From Rhizobium sp. Q54 (lineage in GTDB: Bacteria > Pseudomonadota > Alphaproteobacteria > Rhizobiales > Xanthobacteraceae): a stretch of 44,991 nucleotides of DNA. Both the position numbers and the translations under genes were made by a program. The notes beneath the pieces were generated by a model. That model had not been told where the DNA came from and did no database searches. It saw only the letters and a list, made by a program, of their open reading frames with translations. This document shows, in pieces, positions 9,692 to 17,677 of the stretch; within the stretch, counting starts at the first letter, position 1; the number at the start of each line of letters is the position of its first letter. The stretch lies in contig CAMAWF010000020.1 of the NCBI GenBank assembly GCA_945861895.1, positions 1-44,991 of the forward strand, written 5' to 3'.

Positions 9692-10909
9692 GTGAGCGTC
9701 TCCCCGACATTTCCCCTAGTGGATTCCCCCAGCGCCTGGCTGCGGCTTGTTGCTTCGGTCGCGCTCGGCACCGTAGGCGGCGTCGGCATGTGGTCCGTTC
9801 CGGTCGCGCTGCCGGCAGTGCAGGCTGAATTTGCCGTCGCCCGCGCGGACGCTTCGCTGCCTTTCACCTTGACAATGATCGGCTTTGCCTTCGGCGGCGT
9901 GCTGATGGGCCGCATCGCCGACCGCTTCGGCGTGCTGACGTCGCTATTGTTAGGGACCATATTGCTCGGCGCTGGCTATGTCCTCGCCGGCTTCGCGACC
10001 ACGCTATGGCAATACGCGCTGGTGCAGGGGCTGCTGGTCGGCGTCGGCTGCGCCGCGACCTTTGGCCCTTTGATGGCGGATATCTCGCATTGGTTCGTGC
10101 GCCGGCGCGGCATCGCGGTCGCCATATGCGCTGCGGGAAACTATCTCGCCGGAACGCTATGGCCGACGGTGTTGCAGCATTTCATTGCGACCGACGGCTG
10201 GCGCGCGACCCATATCGGCGTCGGGCTGTTTTGCGCCGCCGTCATGCTGCCTTTGTCGATGGCGCTGCGCCGCCACGCGCCGTTGCAACATGCCACTTCG
10301 GTGCCGGTGGGCAGCGCGCATGGCGCGCTCGGCCTTTCGCCGAACACGTTGCAGGTTCTGCTCTGCGTCGCGGGCGTCGCCTGCTGCGTGGCGATGTCGA
10401 TGCCGCAGGTGCACATCGTGGCTTATTGCGGCGATCTCGGTTATGGCGTCGCGCGCGGCGCCGAAATGCTATCGCTGATGCTGGCCTTTGGCATCGTCAG
10501 CCGCGTGGCCACCGGTTTCATCGCCGACCGCATCGGCGGATTGCGCACGCTGTTGCTTGGCTCCGTGCTGCAAGGTGTAGCGCTGTTGTTCTATCTGCTG
10601 TTCGACGGGCTCATCTCGCTCTACGTCATCTCGGCGATGTTCGGTCTGTTCCAGGGCGGCATCGTGCCGAGCTACGCCATCATCGTGCGCGAGTATTTTT
10701 TGCCGCAAGAGGCCAGCACGCGCGTCGGCCTTGTGCTGATGGCGACCTTGTTCGGGATGGCGCTTGGCGGCTGGATGTCAGGCTTTATCTTCGATCTCAC
10801 CGGCTCCTATCAGGCCGCCTTCGCCAACGGTCTCGCCTGGAGCTTGTTGAACGTGGCGATCGTGCTGTGGCTGCTGCTGAGGCCGCGGCGGCGTCTCGCG
10901 CACGCTTAG
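9692..10909 (+). CDS. MFS permease (oxalate/formate antiporter-like)
   Basis: This is an inner-membrane transporter of about 405 residues with 12 predicted helices in two halves. The loop motif GGVLMGRIADRFGVL between helices 2 and 3 and its counterpart RVATGFIADRIGGLRTLL in the second half are the MFS signature. The resemblance is to the OFA/monocarboxylate type, but the substrate cannot be read from the sequence. The start is uncertain: I use the GTG at 9692 (VSVSPTFPLV); a TTG at 9656 would add 12 residues. Neither has a strong ribosome site. Its stop is one base from the stop of the convergent gene. Confidence 0.8.
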   Translation: MSVSPTFPLVDSPSAWLRLVASVALGTVGGVGMWSVPVALPAVQAEFAVARADASLPFTLTMIGFAFGGVLMGRIADRFGVLTSLLLGTILLGAGYVLAGFATTLWQYALVQGLLVGVGCAATFGPLMADISHWFVRRRGIAVAICAAGNYLAGTLWPTVLQHFIATDGWRATHIGVGLFCAAVMLPLSMALRRHAPLQHATSVPVGSAHGALGLSPNTLQVLLCVAGVACCVAMSMPQVHIVAYCGDLGYGVARGAEMLSLMLAFGIVSRVATGFIADRIGGLRTLLLGSVLQGVALLFYLLFDGLISLYVISAMFGLFQGGIVPSYAIIVREYFLPQEASTRVGLVLMATLFGMALGGWMSGFIFDLTGSYQAAFANGLAWSLLNVAIVLWLLLRPRRRLAHA

Positions 10910-10910
10910 G

Positions 10911-11471
10911 CTATTTCGACGAATCGCGGAACAGCGCGCTGAAAGGGTTGCCTAGCAGGCTCGGCGTTGCGGTGCTCGCCGGCTTCGCAGCTCGCGGGCG
11001 AATTTTGCGGCTGCTTTTTCCTTCGCTGGCGACCGGAGGCTTGGCGCGCTCCGGCTTGACCTGCGGCGGCTGCAACCCGGGAACGGATAATTCGGTCGAG
11101 CTTGTCACGCCGATATCGATCGGGATCGTCACGCCCGGCGTCCGGGTGACCGATCCGGTCTCGTCGTCGGGTGCGAAATCGAGGTTGCGGGTGGGCATAT
11201 TCGCCAGATACGCGCCGCCGTTTCTACCCGGCACGCGGCCGGGAAGCTCGCTCAGGCGGTTAAGCTCATCGGCGCGGCGCAGCGCTGCGTGCACCAGGAA
11301 TTGCTTCCATTCCGGATGATTGGCATGCTCGATCAGCGCGCCGCGCGCCGGCAAGGCGGCGCCCGCGGGCGTGACATAGGAGCGCGATGTCGCAACCAGG
11401 CCGAGCCCGGTCATGAGCCCGATCAGGGCCGCGCAGAATCCGCCGAAAATCAGCCGAAGGCCGGGCAACAT
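10911..11471 (-). CDS. Membrane-anchored protein of unknown function
   Basis: I do not recognise a family. From the ATG at 11471 the product is 186 residues: MLPGLRLIFGGFCAALIGLMTGLGLVATS gives one N-terminal membrane anchor or signal, followed by a soluble part (about residues 35-90) with a helical segment HPEWKQFLVHAALRRADELNRL and a Pro/Lys/Arg-rich C-terminal tail (KPERAKPPV, KSSRKIRPRAAKP). The frame is open to a start at 11585, which would add 38 residues before the hydrophobic segment; a signal at the very N-terminus makes the shorter form more likely. The tail composition suggests a disordered periplasmic region. Confidence 0.6.
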   Translation of the reverse strand: MLPGLRLIFGGFCAALIGLMTGLGLVATSRSYVTPAGAALPARGALIEHANHPEWKQFLVHAALRRADELNRLSELPGRVPGRNGGAYLANMPTRNLDFAPDDETGSVTRTPGVTIPIDIGVTSSTELSVPGLQPPQVKPERAKPPVASEGKSSRKIRPRAAKPASTATPSLLGNPFSALFRDSSK

Positions 11472-11661
11472 GCGCGATCCATATCTGAGTCGCGCCGCCC
11501 GCCATAACCAACCCGGCATGAGTCCTTGCCGCAGCCACACGCAGAACGAGTCCACGGTTGCAGGCCTGCAATGGGCCAGTGACACGGCCCGCCGCCGTTG
11601 ATAAGAACCGCAACCGGCCTTCGGCCGATTTTTTCAACTCCCTGCCTGGCGGAACCACACC

Positions 11662-12630
11662 ATGATGCAGAAGCCGAATTGCCCGATCATCGCGCTCGAA
11701 GAGCACTATTGGGATGCGGAGCTGGCGGCGCAATTCACCGGGCAGGAAGCCGGCCGCAACGACGAGATTCAAAAACGCCTCGGCGATCTAGGCCAGGTGC
11801 GCCTCAAGGAGATGGACGAGGCCGGCATCGATGTGCAGGTCATCTCCCACGGCGCGCCCTCGGCGCAGAAGCTTGCCCCCGACATTGCGGCCGCGCTCAC
11901 CAGGCGGGTCAACGACCGGCTTGCCGCCGCCGTCGCCGTGCATCCCAAGCGCTTCGCCGGCTTTGCCGCGCTGCCGACCGCCGATCCAAAAGCGGCGGCT
12001 GACGAGCTTGAGCGCACGGTTTCAAAGCTCGGCTTCAAGGGCGCGATGATCCACGGCATGGCCAACGGCGAGTTTATCGACGGCAAGAAATTCTGGCCGA
12101 TCTTCGAGCGCGCGCAGGCGCTCGATGTGCCGATCTACCTGCATCCCTCGCTGCCGCACCAGGCGGTGACGGATGTCTATTACAAGGACTATGCCAAGGA
12201 CTTCCCGCTGGTCGTGCGCCCGGCCTGGGGCTACACGGTGGAGACCGCGACGCAAGCCATTCGCCTCGTGCTCTCGGGCGTGTTCGAAGCCTATCCGCGG
12301 CTGAAAATCATTCTCGGCCATCTCGGCGAGACGCTGCCGTTCCTGGTGTGGCGCATCGACCAGTCGCTCAAGCGGCCGGGGCAGAAGGCGATCAGCTTCC
12401 GCGACATTTTCTGCGGCAATTTCTACATCACCACCAGCGGCTTCTTCTCCAATCCGGCGCTGTTGTGTTGCGTGATGGAGATGGGCGTCGACCACATCCT
12501 GTTCGCGGTGGACTGGCCGTTTGTCGCCGACAACAAACCGGCCGTGCGCTGGATGGAAGGCGTGCCGCTGTCCGACGAGGACAAGGTCAAGATTTTGAGC
12601 GGCAACGCGAAACGCCTGTTGCGGATGTAG
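11662..12630 (+). CDS. Amidohydrolase-fold decarboxylase (gamma-resorcylate/ACMSD type)
   Basis: This 322-residue metal-dependent protein belongs to the amidohydrolase_2 family, whose members include decarboxylases of 2,6-dihydroxybenzoate, 5-carboxyvanillate and aminocarboxymuconate semialdehyde. Like these decarboxylases and unlike true hydrolases, the first metal motif is E-x-H (IALEEHYWD) rather than H-x-H. The later ligands are also visible: IYLHPSLPHQ (His), IILGHLGETLPFL (His and Glu) and ILFAVDWPF (Asp). The match is to an aromatic-acid decarboxylase subgroup, but the substrate is not established. It stands alone, with 76 bases of Gly/Pro-poor leader after the divergent gene. Confidence 0.82.
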   Translation: MMQKPNCPIIALEEHYWDAELAAQFTGQEAGRNDEIQKRLGDLGQVRLKEMDEAGIDVQVISHGAPSAQKLAPDIAAALTRRVNDRLAAAVAVHPKRFAGFAALPTADPKAAADELERTVSKLGFKGAMIHGMANGEFIDGKKFWPIFERAQALDVPIYLHPSLPHQAVTDVYYKDYAKDFPLVVRPAWGYTVETATQAIRLVLSGVFEAYPRLKIILGHLGETLPFLVWRIDQSLKRPGQKAISFRDIFCGNFYITTSGFFSNPALLCCVMEMGVDHILFAVDWPFVADNKPAVRWMEGVPLSDEDKVKILSGNAKRLLRM

Positions 12631-12778
12631 CGGCGGGCTTGCCGGCGGCCGCCCGGTCTTCAATTTATCGGTGGATAGAGCGTTTCCCGCGCAGGTTGGG
12701 CGTTGACTCCATTACAACCTTAGAGAAGCTTATATCGTAACTTCACTCATAGGTTGTATTCTCAGGGGGCTAATGGTC

Positions 12779-13282
12779 ATGAAGAAAGTGGGTCTCGTTC
12801 TCGCACTTCTCGCAACCGTTTCGATGGTTACGTTGCCGGCCGTGCCATCTTACGCGGCTGCGCAGGCAACCAGCCGCACCATGGCGGCAAAATCCAATCT
12901 CGGCCGTGGTGTCGCCGTGCTCACGCAAGCGCAACTCGACGCGCTCGCCAAGTCGAGGCCCGGCCTGCATGCGAAACTCGTGGACGCGCAGAAAGCCGGT
13001 TCAGTCCCGGTCTTGTCTCCGGGCGAAGCGCGTGTGGTGCAGACGTTGAACAGGCAGGCGATGTCCAAAGTTAATGCCGGAGCGATCGAATTGGCGGCGC
13101 TGATTCCGCTGTTGATCATCGTCGTCAAATATTATTACGAACACAGGGACGACACGACAGCGACGAGTCCGGCGGTTCGGTCGGGTATTATTACTTCGAT
13201 TATCTGCGGGATTGCAGCGATATTTGGAAAACCGTGCGCTCCTGCCGTCTACGTACGACCTACCCCGGAAGGCGAAAGGTAG
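12779..13282 (+). CDS. Small secreted protein, possible partner of the downstream peptidase
   Basis: I do not recognise a family. I choose the ATG at 12779 (MKKVGLVLALLATVSM) because the AGGGGG ribosome site at 12764 is nine bases away; the ATG six bases earlier is too close to it. The 167-residue product has a signal peptide with a likely cut after PSYAAA, a charged helical middle (TQAQLDALAKSRPGLHAKLVDAQKAG), a hydrophobic segment (IELAALIPLLIIVVKYYY) and a second hydrophobic, Cys-containing stretch near the end (SGIITSIICGIAAIFGKPC). It is followed by the C39-like peptidase gene on the same strand. A substrate or partner role is only inferred. Confidence 0.6.
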   Translation: MKKVGLVLALLATVSMVTLPAVPSYAAAQATSRTMAAKSNLGRGVAVLTQAQLDALAKSRPGLHAKLVDAQKAGSVPVLSPGEARVVQTLNRQAMSKVNAGAIELAALIPLLIIVVKYYYEHRDDTTATSPAVRSGIITSIICGIAAIFGKPCAPAVYVRPTPEGER

Positions 13283-13396
13283 GCTGCAGAAAACCGGGCA
13301 GTGTAATTGTAGACGCTTCGCGCTGTATAGTTATTTGCACGCGGAGCGTCGCCTTTCACCCTCAACATGATTATCGGCCATCCGAAGGACGTAGCA

Positions 13397-13969
13397 GTGC
13401 GACCAGTGAACCGAACGCCGGCGCGATCGGTGGCTGTGTTGCTCTTCGCTCTGCTGATCGCAGTACCCGTATCGGCCGCCGCGCGCATGCAGCCGCCCGA
13501 CCCGCCTTGGATCGAGCAAAAGACCCCGACCGATTGCGGCCGCGCGGTACTCGCCTCGCTCGCTGCGCGCCGCGGCGGCGATCCAGAGGCAATGTATCGG
13601 CGCATTCCAGACCCGGAGGACAAGACACAGGGATATTCCGTCGCGGAAATGCTTCGCTACGGATCGCGGCTCGGCGTCAAACTTGTTCTGGAGGCGCCAT
13701 CGGGGGTGACCAAAGCAGGGTTTTGCGCGCCCCGGCAGTCAAACGACGACTTTCTCGCCCGGCTGCGGCGGGAAATAACAGCGGGTCGTCCCGTCATTGT
13801 GCCAGTCGCCATGGATGCAGCGCGCCGGCACTATCTGCTGCTCCTGGCATCGGGGGTTAACGAATTCATAGCGCTCGACCCGGCCTCGCGCGGGCGGCGC
13901 ACGCTGAGTAGCGCGGAACTTCACACCCTGATGTGCGGATTCGCCTTTATTGCCCTGATCGTACGCTGA
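13397..13969 (+). CDS. Secreted C39-like cysteine peptidase
   Basis: The 190-residue product, from the GTG at 13397 (ribosome site AAGGA seven bases before), has a signal or anchor (SVAVLLFALLIAVPVSAAA) and then a single papain-like C39 domain. The catalytic residues are all visible: Gln41 and Cys47 in IEQKTPTDCGRAVLASL, His145 in RRHYLLLLA and Asp161 in FIALDPASRG. C39 domains usually form the N-terminus of ABC exporters that cut leader peptides; here no transporter part exists, so it would act alone in the periplasm. An ATG 30 bases upstream is possible but lacks a ribosome site. The upstream secreted protein is a natural candidate partner. Confidence 0.72.
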   Translation: MRPVNRTPARSVAVLLFALLIAVPVSAAARMQPPDPPWIEQKTPTDCGRAVLASLAARRGGDPEAMYRRIPDPEDKTQGYSVAEMLRYGSRLGVKLVLEAPSGVTKAGFCAPRQSNDDFLARLRREITAGRPVIVPVAMDAARRHYLLLLASGVNEFIALDPASRGRRTLSSAELHTLMCGFAFIALIVR

Positions 13970-14115
13970 TCGCGCGGTTCTGCGGGCCGCAGCGCCGCCG
14001 GGCTTGCGGAAATGCGCCAATCGAGGTCAATTTATGCGGAATCGGCCTGCGCCCGGGCGGCGAGCGCGGGCGGGCCGAAATCGGCTGGCCGGACCAGTTT
14101 TCTTCAATTCCGGTT

Positions 14116-14140
14116 GAACCTAATCGCCGTCCCACGCGAC
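14116..14140 (+). promoter_or_regulatory. Possible ECF-type promoter before the sigma factor gene
   Basis: GAACC at 14116-14120 and CGAC at 14137-14140 are 16 bases apart. This resembles the GAAC...CGTC layout of ECF promoters, many of which are autoregulated, and lies 25 bases before the sigma factor start. One base of the -10 element departs from the common form, so this is tentative. Confidence 0.3.
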
Positions 14141-14165
14141 TTACTTTACGAGCCGGCCGCAGCGA

Positions 14166-14726
14166 ATGCAGGCGACTTCGGACGAAGTGCTCATCGGACG
14201 AATCGCAAGCGGCGACCGGCTTGCCATGCAGGTGCTGTTCGCCCGGCACCATGTGCGGGTCTACCGGTTCGTGCTCCGCCTCGTGCGTAACGAGTCGACG
14301 GCGGAGGACCTGATTAGCGAAGTGTTCCTCGACGTCTGGCGTCAAGCCGGGCGGTTTGAGGGACGGGCCGCCGTCTCGACGTGGCTGCTGGCGATCGCCC
14401 GCTTCAAGGCCCTGTCGGCGCTTCGGCGCCGGCCGGACGTGGAGCTGGACGACAAGATGGCGGAAACCATCGAGGACACATCGGACAATCCCGAGGTGAC
14501 CCTCGAAAAGAAGGACAAGAGTGCGGTTCTGCGTCAGTGCCTCACGGCGCTGTCGGCGGAACACCGGGAGATCATCGACTTGGTCTACTACCACGAGAAG
14601 TCGGTGGAGGAAGTGGCCGGGATCGTCGGCATCCCGGAGGCGACGGTGAAGACGCGCATGTTCTATGCGCGCAAGAAGATGGGCGAACTTTTGAAGGCCC
14701 AAGGAGTGGAAAGAGGCTGGCCATGA
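14166..14726 (+). CDS. ECF-type RNA polymerase sigma factor
   Basis: The 186-residue product is an extracytoplasmic-function sigma factor. Region 2 spans about residues 20-95, with the -10 recognition and core-binding segment TAEDLISEVFLDVWRQ and the F-E-G-R-A-A-V-S-T-W-L-L-A-I-A-R stretch. Region 4 (about 125-180) contains the helix-turn-helix YYHEKSVEEVAGIVGIPEATVKTRMFYARKK. The stop overlaps the start of the anti-sigma gene (ATGA), as is usual for such pairs. The signal it answers to is unknown; the next gene but one is a secreted protease, a plausible target. Confidence 0.92.
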   Translation: MQATSDEVLIGRIASGDRLAMQVLFARHHVRVYRFVLRLVRNESTAEDLISEVFLDVWRQAGRFEGRAAVSTWLLAIARFKALSALRRRPDVELDDKMAETIEDTSDNPEVTLEKKDKSAVLRQCLTALSAEHREIIDLVYYHEKSVEEVAGIVGIPEATVKTRMFYARKKMGELLKAQGVERGWP

Positions 14727-15400
14727 ATACGAAGAGCTCACAGGCGCCTGAGCGCCAAGATATCGAGGAGCTCCTGCCGTGGCATGCGGCGGGGACACTC
14801 AGCCGCCGTGACGCCAAGCGCGTCGAGGACGCGCTCGCCAATGACGCCGAGCTGGCGCGCCGCTATGAACTGGTGCGCGAGGAACTCTCCGCCACCATCA
14901 ATCTCAACGAAACGCTCGGCGCGCCGTCGGCGCGCGCGATGGAGAAGCTGTTCCGCAAGATCGACGCCGAGCCGGCGCGCAAAAGCATTGCCTCGTTCAA
15001 CATCAGCGCGCGGGTGGCGGAATTCCTCGCGGGCTTCTCGCCGCGCACGCTGGCCTGGTCCGCGACCGCCGCGGTGCTGGCCATCGTCTTGCAGGCCGGG
15101 CTGATCGCGGGCGTCATGCTCAAAGAGCCGGCCGCGGGCGGCTATCAGACCGCGTCGGCGCCAAGCGCCGGGACCGGCGAAGGAGCCTTTGCCATCATCC
15201 GCTTTGCCCCGCAGGCGAGCGCCGCCGACATCACCAAGTTTCTGGAAACCAATAAAGTAACGCTAGCGGGCGGTCCGCTCGCGGGCGGGTTATACCGGGT
15301 GCGCGTTGCGGTCACCGGCCTGCCGAAAGACGAGCTGGCGCGCATCGTCAAGCGGCTGCAGGAAGACAAAGTGGTCGGTTTCATCGCCACCGCCGAGTAG
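14723..15400 (+). CDS. Membrane-anchored anti-sigma factor
   Basis: The 225-residue product starts at the ATG that overlaps the sigma factor stop. The N-terminal cytoplasmic domain (about 1-100) has an anti-sigma helical fold with LLPWHAAGTLSRRDAKRVEDALANDAELARRYELVREE but lacks the zinc-binding H-x3-C-x2-C. One membrane helix follows (WSATAAVLAIVLQAGLIAGVML, about 111-132). The periplasmic part (about 150-225) is a ferredoxin-like module, ITKFLETNKVTLAGGPLAGGLYRVRV, of the type that senses or binds peptides. It probably holds the ECF sigma factor at the membrane until released. Confidence 0.85.
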   Translation: MNTKSSQAPERQDIEELLPWHAAGTLSRRDAKRVEDALANDAELARRYELVREELSATINLNETLGAPSARAMEKLFRKIDAEPARKSIASFNISARVAEFLAGFSPRTLAWSATAAVLAIVLQAGLIAGVMLKEPAAGGYQTASAPSAGTGEGAFAIIRFAPQASAADITKFLETNKVTLAGGPLAGGLYRVRVAVTGLPKDELARIVKRLQEDKVVGFIATAE

Positions 15401-15428
15401 TTTCAGGTCACGGATAGAGGAAAACACC

Positions 15429-16958
15429 ATGCGCAAGTTCGGACATGGTTTGGGATTTGCCGCGGCGGCGGTTGCGCTATCCGTGATGATCCTCGGCGAC
15501 ATGATCGCGGGCGCGGCCTGGGCGCAAAAATACAATACGCGCGGCCCGAGCCCGAATATCGGCTCGCGCACGCCGAGCGGACCGAGCGGGCAAGGACCTG
15601 GATACGGGCCCGGCGGATATGGTCCGCGCGGACCGGGCTTCGGCGCGGCGGTGCCCGGCATTCTGCTTGGGATTCCCAATCGGGGGCCGCCGCCCGGCTA
15701 CGTTATCGACGACGGCAATTTTGACGACGATATTCCCGGACGGCGACGGCCTCCGCAAAATCGCTCGGCCCGGCGCGGCGGCAGCGGCGTGCCGCCGGCG
15801 AACGAGCGGCGTCTGCTGCCCGACGAAGTCGTGGTCGAAGTCTCCAACACAATGACGCCGCAGCGCATCGCCGCGCTCGAGCAGCGCCACCGCCTCACGC
15901 GGCTGGAACAGCAAAGCGTGCAGCTCACCGGCAGTACGATGATCCGCTGGCGGATTCCCGATCGCCGTTCGGTCGCGGCGGTTGTGCGCGCGCTGGAAGC
16001 CGACGGCAGCGGCACTGTATCCTCGGCGCAGCCGAATTACCTGTTCGCGCTTCAGCAGCAGGCCGAGCCGGTCAAGGCGGTCGCGGGCGAACCCACGCAA
16101 TATGCAAACGCCAAGCTGCGGCTTGCGCTCGCCCACAAGATCAGCCAGGGCGACGGCGTGCTCGTGGCGGTGATCGATTCCGGCATCGACACGGCGCATC
16201 CCGAATTTGCCGGCGTGATCGCCGGCACGTTCAATACGCTCGATCCACCGGAAAAGCCGCACGCCCACGGCACCGGCATCGCCGGCCTGATCGCGGCGCG
16301 TGCGCGGCTTGTCGGGGTTGCTCCCGCCGCACGCATCCTTGGCGTCACTGCGTTCGGCGCCAACAGCAACGGCGCGCAAGCCACCACTTTCAATATTCTC
16401 AAGGGGCTCGACTGGTCCGCGGCACAGGGCGCGCGCGTGATCAATATGAGCTTCGCCGGGCCGGCCGATCCGGCGATCCACCGCAGCCTGGAAGCCGCGC
16501 GCAAAAAGGGCATCGTGCTGATCGCGGCGGCCGGCAATGCCGGACCGAAATCTCCGCCGCTTCATCCGGCGGCCGACGCCAACGTGATCGCGGTGACCGC
16601 GACCGATGCCGAGGACAAATTGTTCGCCGCCTCCAACCGCGGACGCCACATCGCGGTGGCGGCGCCCGGCGTCGATATTCTCGCGCCCGGGCCGGATGCG
16701 AGCTATCAGGTGTCCTCCGGCACCTCGATGTCGGCGGCGGAAGTCAGCGGCGTGGTGGCGCTGATGCTCGCGCGCAAGCCGAGCCTCACCCCGGATGCCG
16801 TTCGCAATATATTGCTCTCGACCGCCAGGGATCTCGGGCCCAAAGGACGCGACGACCAGTTCGGCGCTGGCCTCACAGATGCCTATCAGGCAATCATGGC
16901 GATCGAGCCGGCATCGGCCTCCGCCGTGCCGTCTTCGCTCAAGCAGGGCCGAAATTAG
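15429..16958 (+). CDS. Secreted subtilisin-family (S8) serine protease
   Basis: The 509-residue product has a signal peptide ending near AAWAQ, a Gly/Pro/Arg-rich low-complexity linker (about residues 40-90), a proregion-like inhibitor domain (about 115-200: VVVEVSNTMTPQRIAALEQ), and an S8 catalytic domain. The triad is visible: Asp250 in VAVIDSGIDTAHPEF, His280 in HAHGTGIAGLIAA and Ser433 in SGTSMSAAEVSG, with the oxyanion Asn in IAAAGNAGP. The start is 28 bases after the anti-sigma stop, with an AGAGGA ribosome site. Its place after the sigma/anti-sigma pair suggests it belongs to that regulon and may take part in envelope-stress signalling. Confidence 0.9.
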   Translation: MRKFGHGLGFAAAAVALSVMILGDMIAGAAWAQKYNTRGPSPNIGSRTPSGPSGQGPGYGPGGYGPRGPGFGAAVPGILLGIPNRGPPPGYVIDDGNFDDDIPGRRRPPQNRSARRGGSGVPPANERRLLPDEVVVEVSNTMTPQRIAALEQRHRLTRLEQQSVQLTGSTMIRWRIPDRRSVAAVVRALEADGSGTVSSAQPNYLFALQQQAEPVKAVAGEPTQYANAKLRLALAHKISQGDGVLVAVIDSGIDTAHPEFAGVIAGTFNTLDPPEKPHAHGTGIAGLIAARARLVGVAPAARILGVTAFGANSNGAQATTFNILKGLDWSAAQGARVINMSFAGPADPAIHRSLEAARKKGIVLIAAAGNAGPKSPPLHPAADANVIAVTATDAEDKLFAASNRGRHIAVAAPGVDILAPGPDASYQVSSGTSMSAAEVSGVVALMLARKPSLTPDAVRNILLSTARDLGPKGRDDQFGAGLTDAYQAIMAIEPASASAVPSSLKQGRN

Positions 16959-17022
16959 GGCTGCCGGGACGCTAAGCTCACATTGTCCAGCCCCCAATCG
17001 GGTTGCTACAAGGTGCCGCGCC

Positions 17023-17098
17023 GGGCCCGTAGCTCAATGGTTAGAGCCGACCGCTCATAACGGTCTGGTTGGAGGTTCGAGTCCTCCCGGGCCCACCA
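17023..17098 (+). tRNA. tRNA with CAU anticodon (Ile2 or elongator Met)
   Basis: The cloverleaf folds completely: acceptor GGGCCCG / CGGGCCC, D stem GCTC / GAGC with loop AATGGTTA, anticodon stem GACCG / CGGTC with loop CTCATAA, and T stem GGAGG / CCTCC around TTCGAGT. The anticodon CAT is at 17056-17058 and CCA is encoded at 17096-17098. The body resembles the AUA-decoding tRNA-Ile2 (CAU, lysidine-modified) more than an elongator Met, but this cannot be settled by eye. It is not an initiator, because position 1-72 is paired. The accessory region begins directly after it. Confidence 0.93.
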
Positions 17099-17263
17099 CG
17101 CAGTCCACTTAGTCCCCACAGTCTCTGATGCTGTCACGAAGGCCTCGAACCCTGGCGGATTTGCGGGTTGAAGTCGGCGACGTGCGGTCTCTGCAGATAC
17201 GTAAAGTCGCTTGGAGGCAGTTTTGGGCACTTTGTCTCTGCCGTCCGGGAAGCCGTTCCTGGC

Positions 17264-17485
17264 TCAAATCCTATTGGCCTCGATCGCGGTCGCCAGCTCT
17301 TCGCCGGAAAAATATCGTCCCTTCTTGGCCTGCAGCCCGATCCGCGTCAGGCTGTTGTCGCCAAAGGCCTCTTCGAACTGCTGTTCAGTCGCGAGCGGGA
17401 TCGTTGGCTTCACCGCATGCTTGCGACCGGTGGACCTCGCTCGTGCAAGCTGCTTGGCAGTCCGGCGCGCAGGTTTTCGGGCCAT
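17264..17485 (-). CDS. Small basic protein of unknown function
   Basis: A 73-residue frame begins MARKPARRTAKQLARARSTG, a strongly basic arm, and ends with an acidic/neutral part (EEAFGDNSLTRIGLQAKKGRYFSGEELATAI). I know no family for it. It could be a small DNA- or RNA-binding protein, or chance coding potential in GC-rich debris after the tRNA. An in-frame start five codons upstream exists. There is no clear ribosome site. Confidence 0.3.
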   Translation of the reverse strand: MARKPARRTAKQLARARSTGRKHAVKPTIPLATEQQFEEAFGDNSLTRIGLQAKKGRYFSGEELATAIEANRI

Positions 17486-17547
17486 GCTTCGTCTCCGCAA
17501 CCCAAGGGCATCGCAAGATTAAGCCACCTGACATGATTCAACGCAGT

Positions 17548-17622
17548 CGCGATACGAGTGAGCCATTCGGGTACCGGATATGAACCAACGAGTGTTGTTT
17601 TGATGCGAGTCGATGGGCTCAT
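17548..17622 (-). pseudogene. 5' fragment of a MetE-like (cobalamin-independent methionine synthase II) gene
   Basis: The frame starting at 17622 reads MSPSTRIKTTLVGSYPVPEW, the characteristic opening of MetE-like proteins, with the TT-V-G-S-Y-P motif, then LTR. Similarity ends after about 25 residues, and the rest of the frame (to 17410) has no resemblance to the family. A complete gene would be about 350 codons, so this is a truncated remnant, a sign of rearrangement between the tRNA and the accessory genes. Confidence 0.5.
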
Positions 17623-17677
17623 GCCACACTCCCTTTATGAACAGATTTCATCAGAATTAATCGTTGACCTATCAGGC

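Noticed and set aside
12703-12736. TTGACT and TATATC before the small secreted protein as a sigma-70 promoter
   Set aside because: The spacing between the two elements is 22 bases, too long for a normal promoter.
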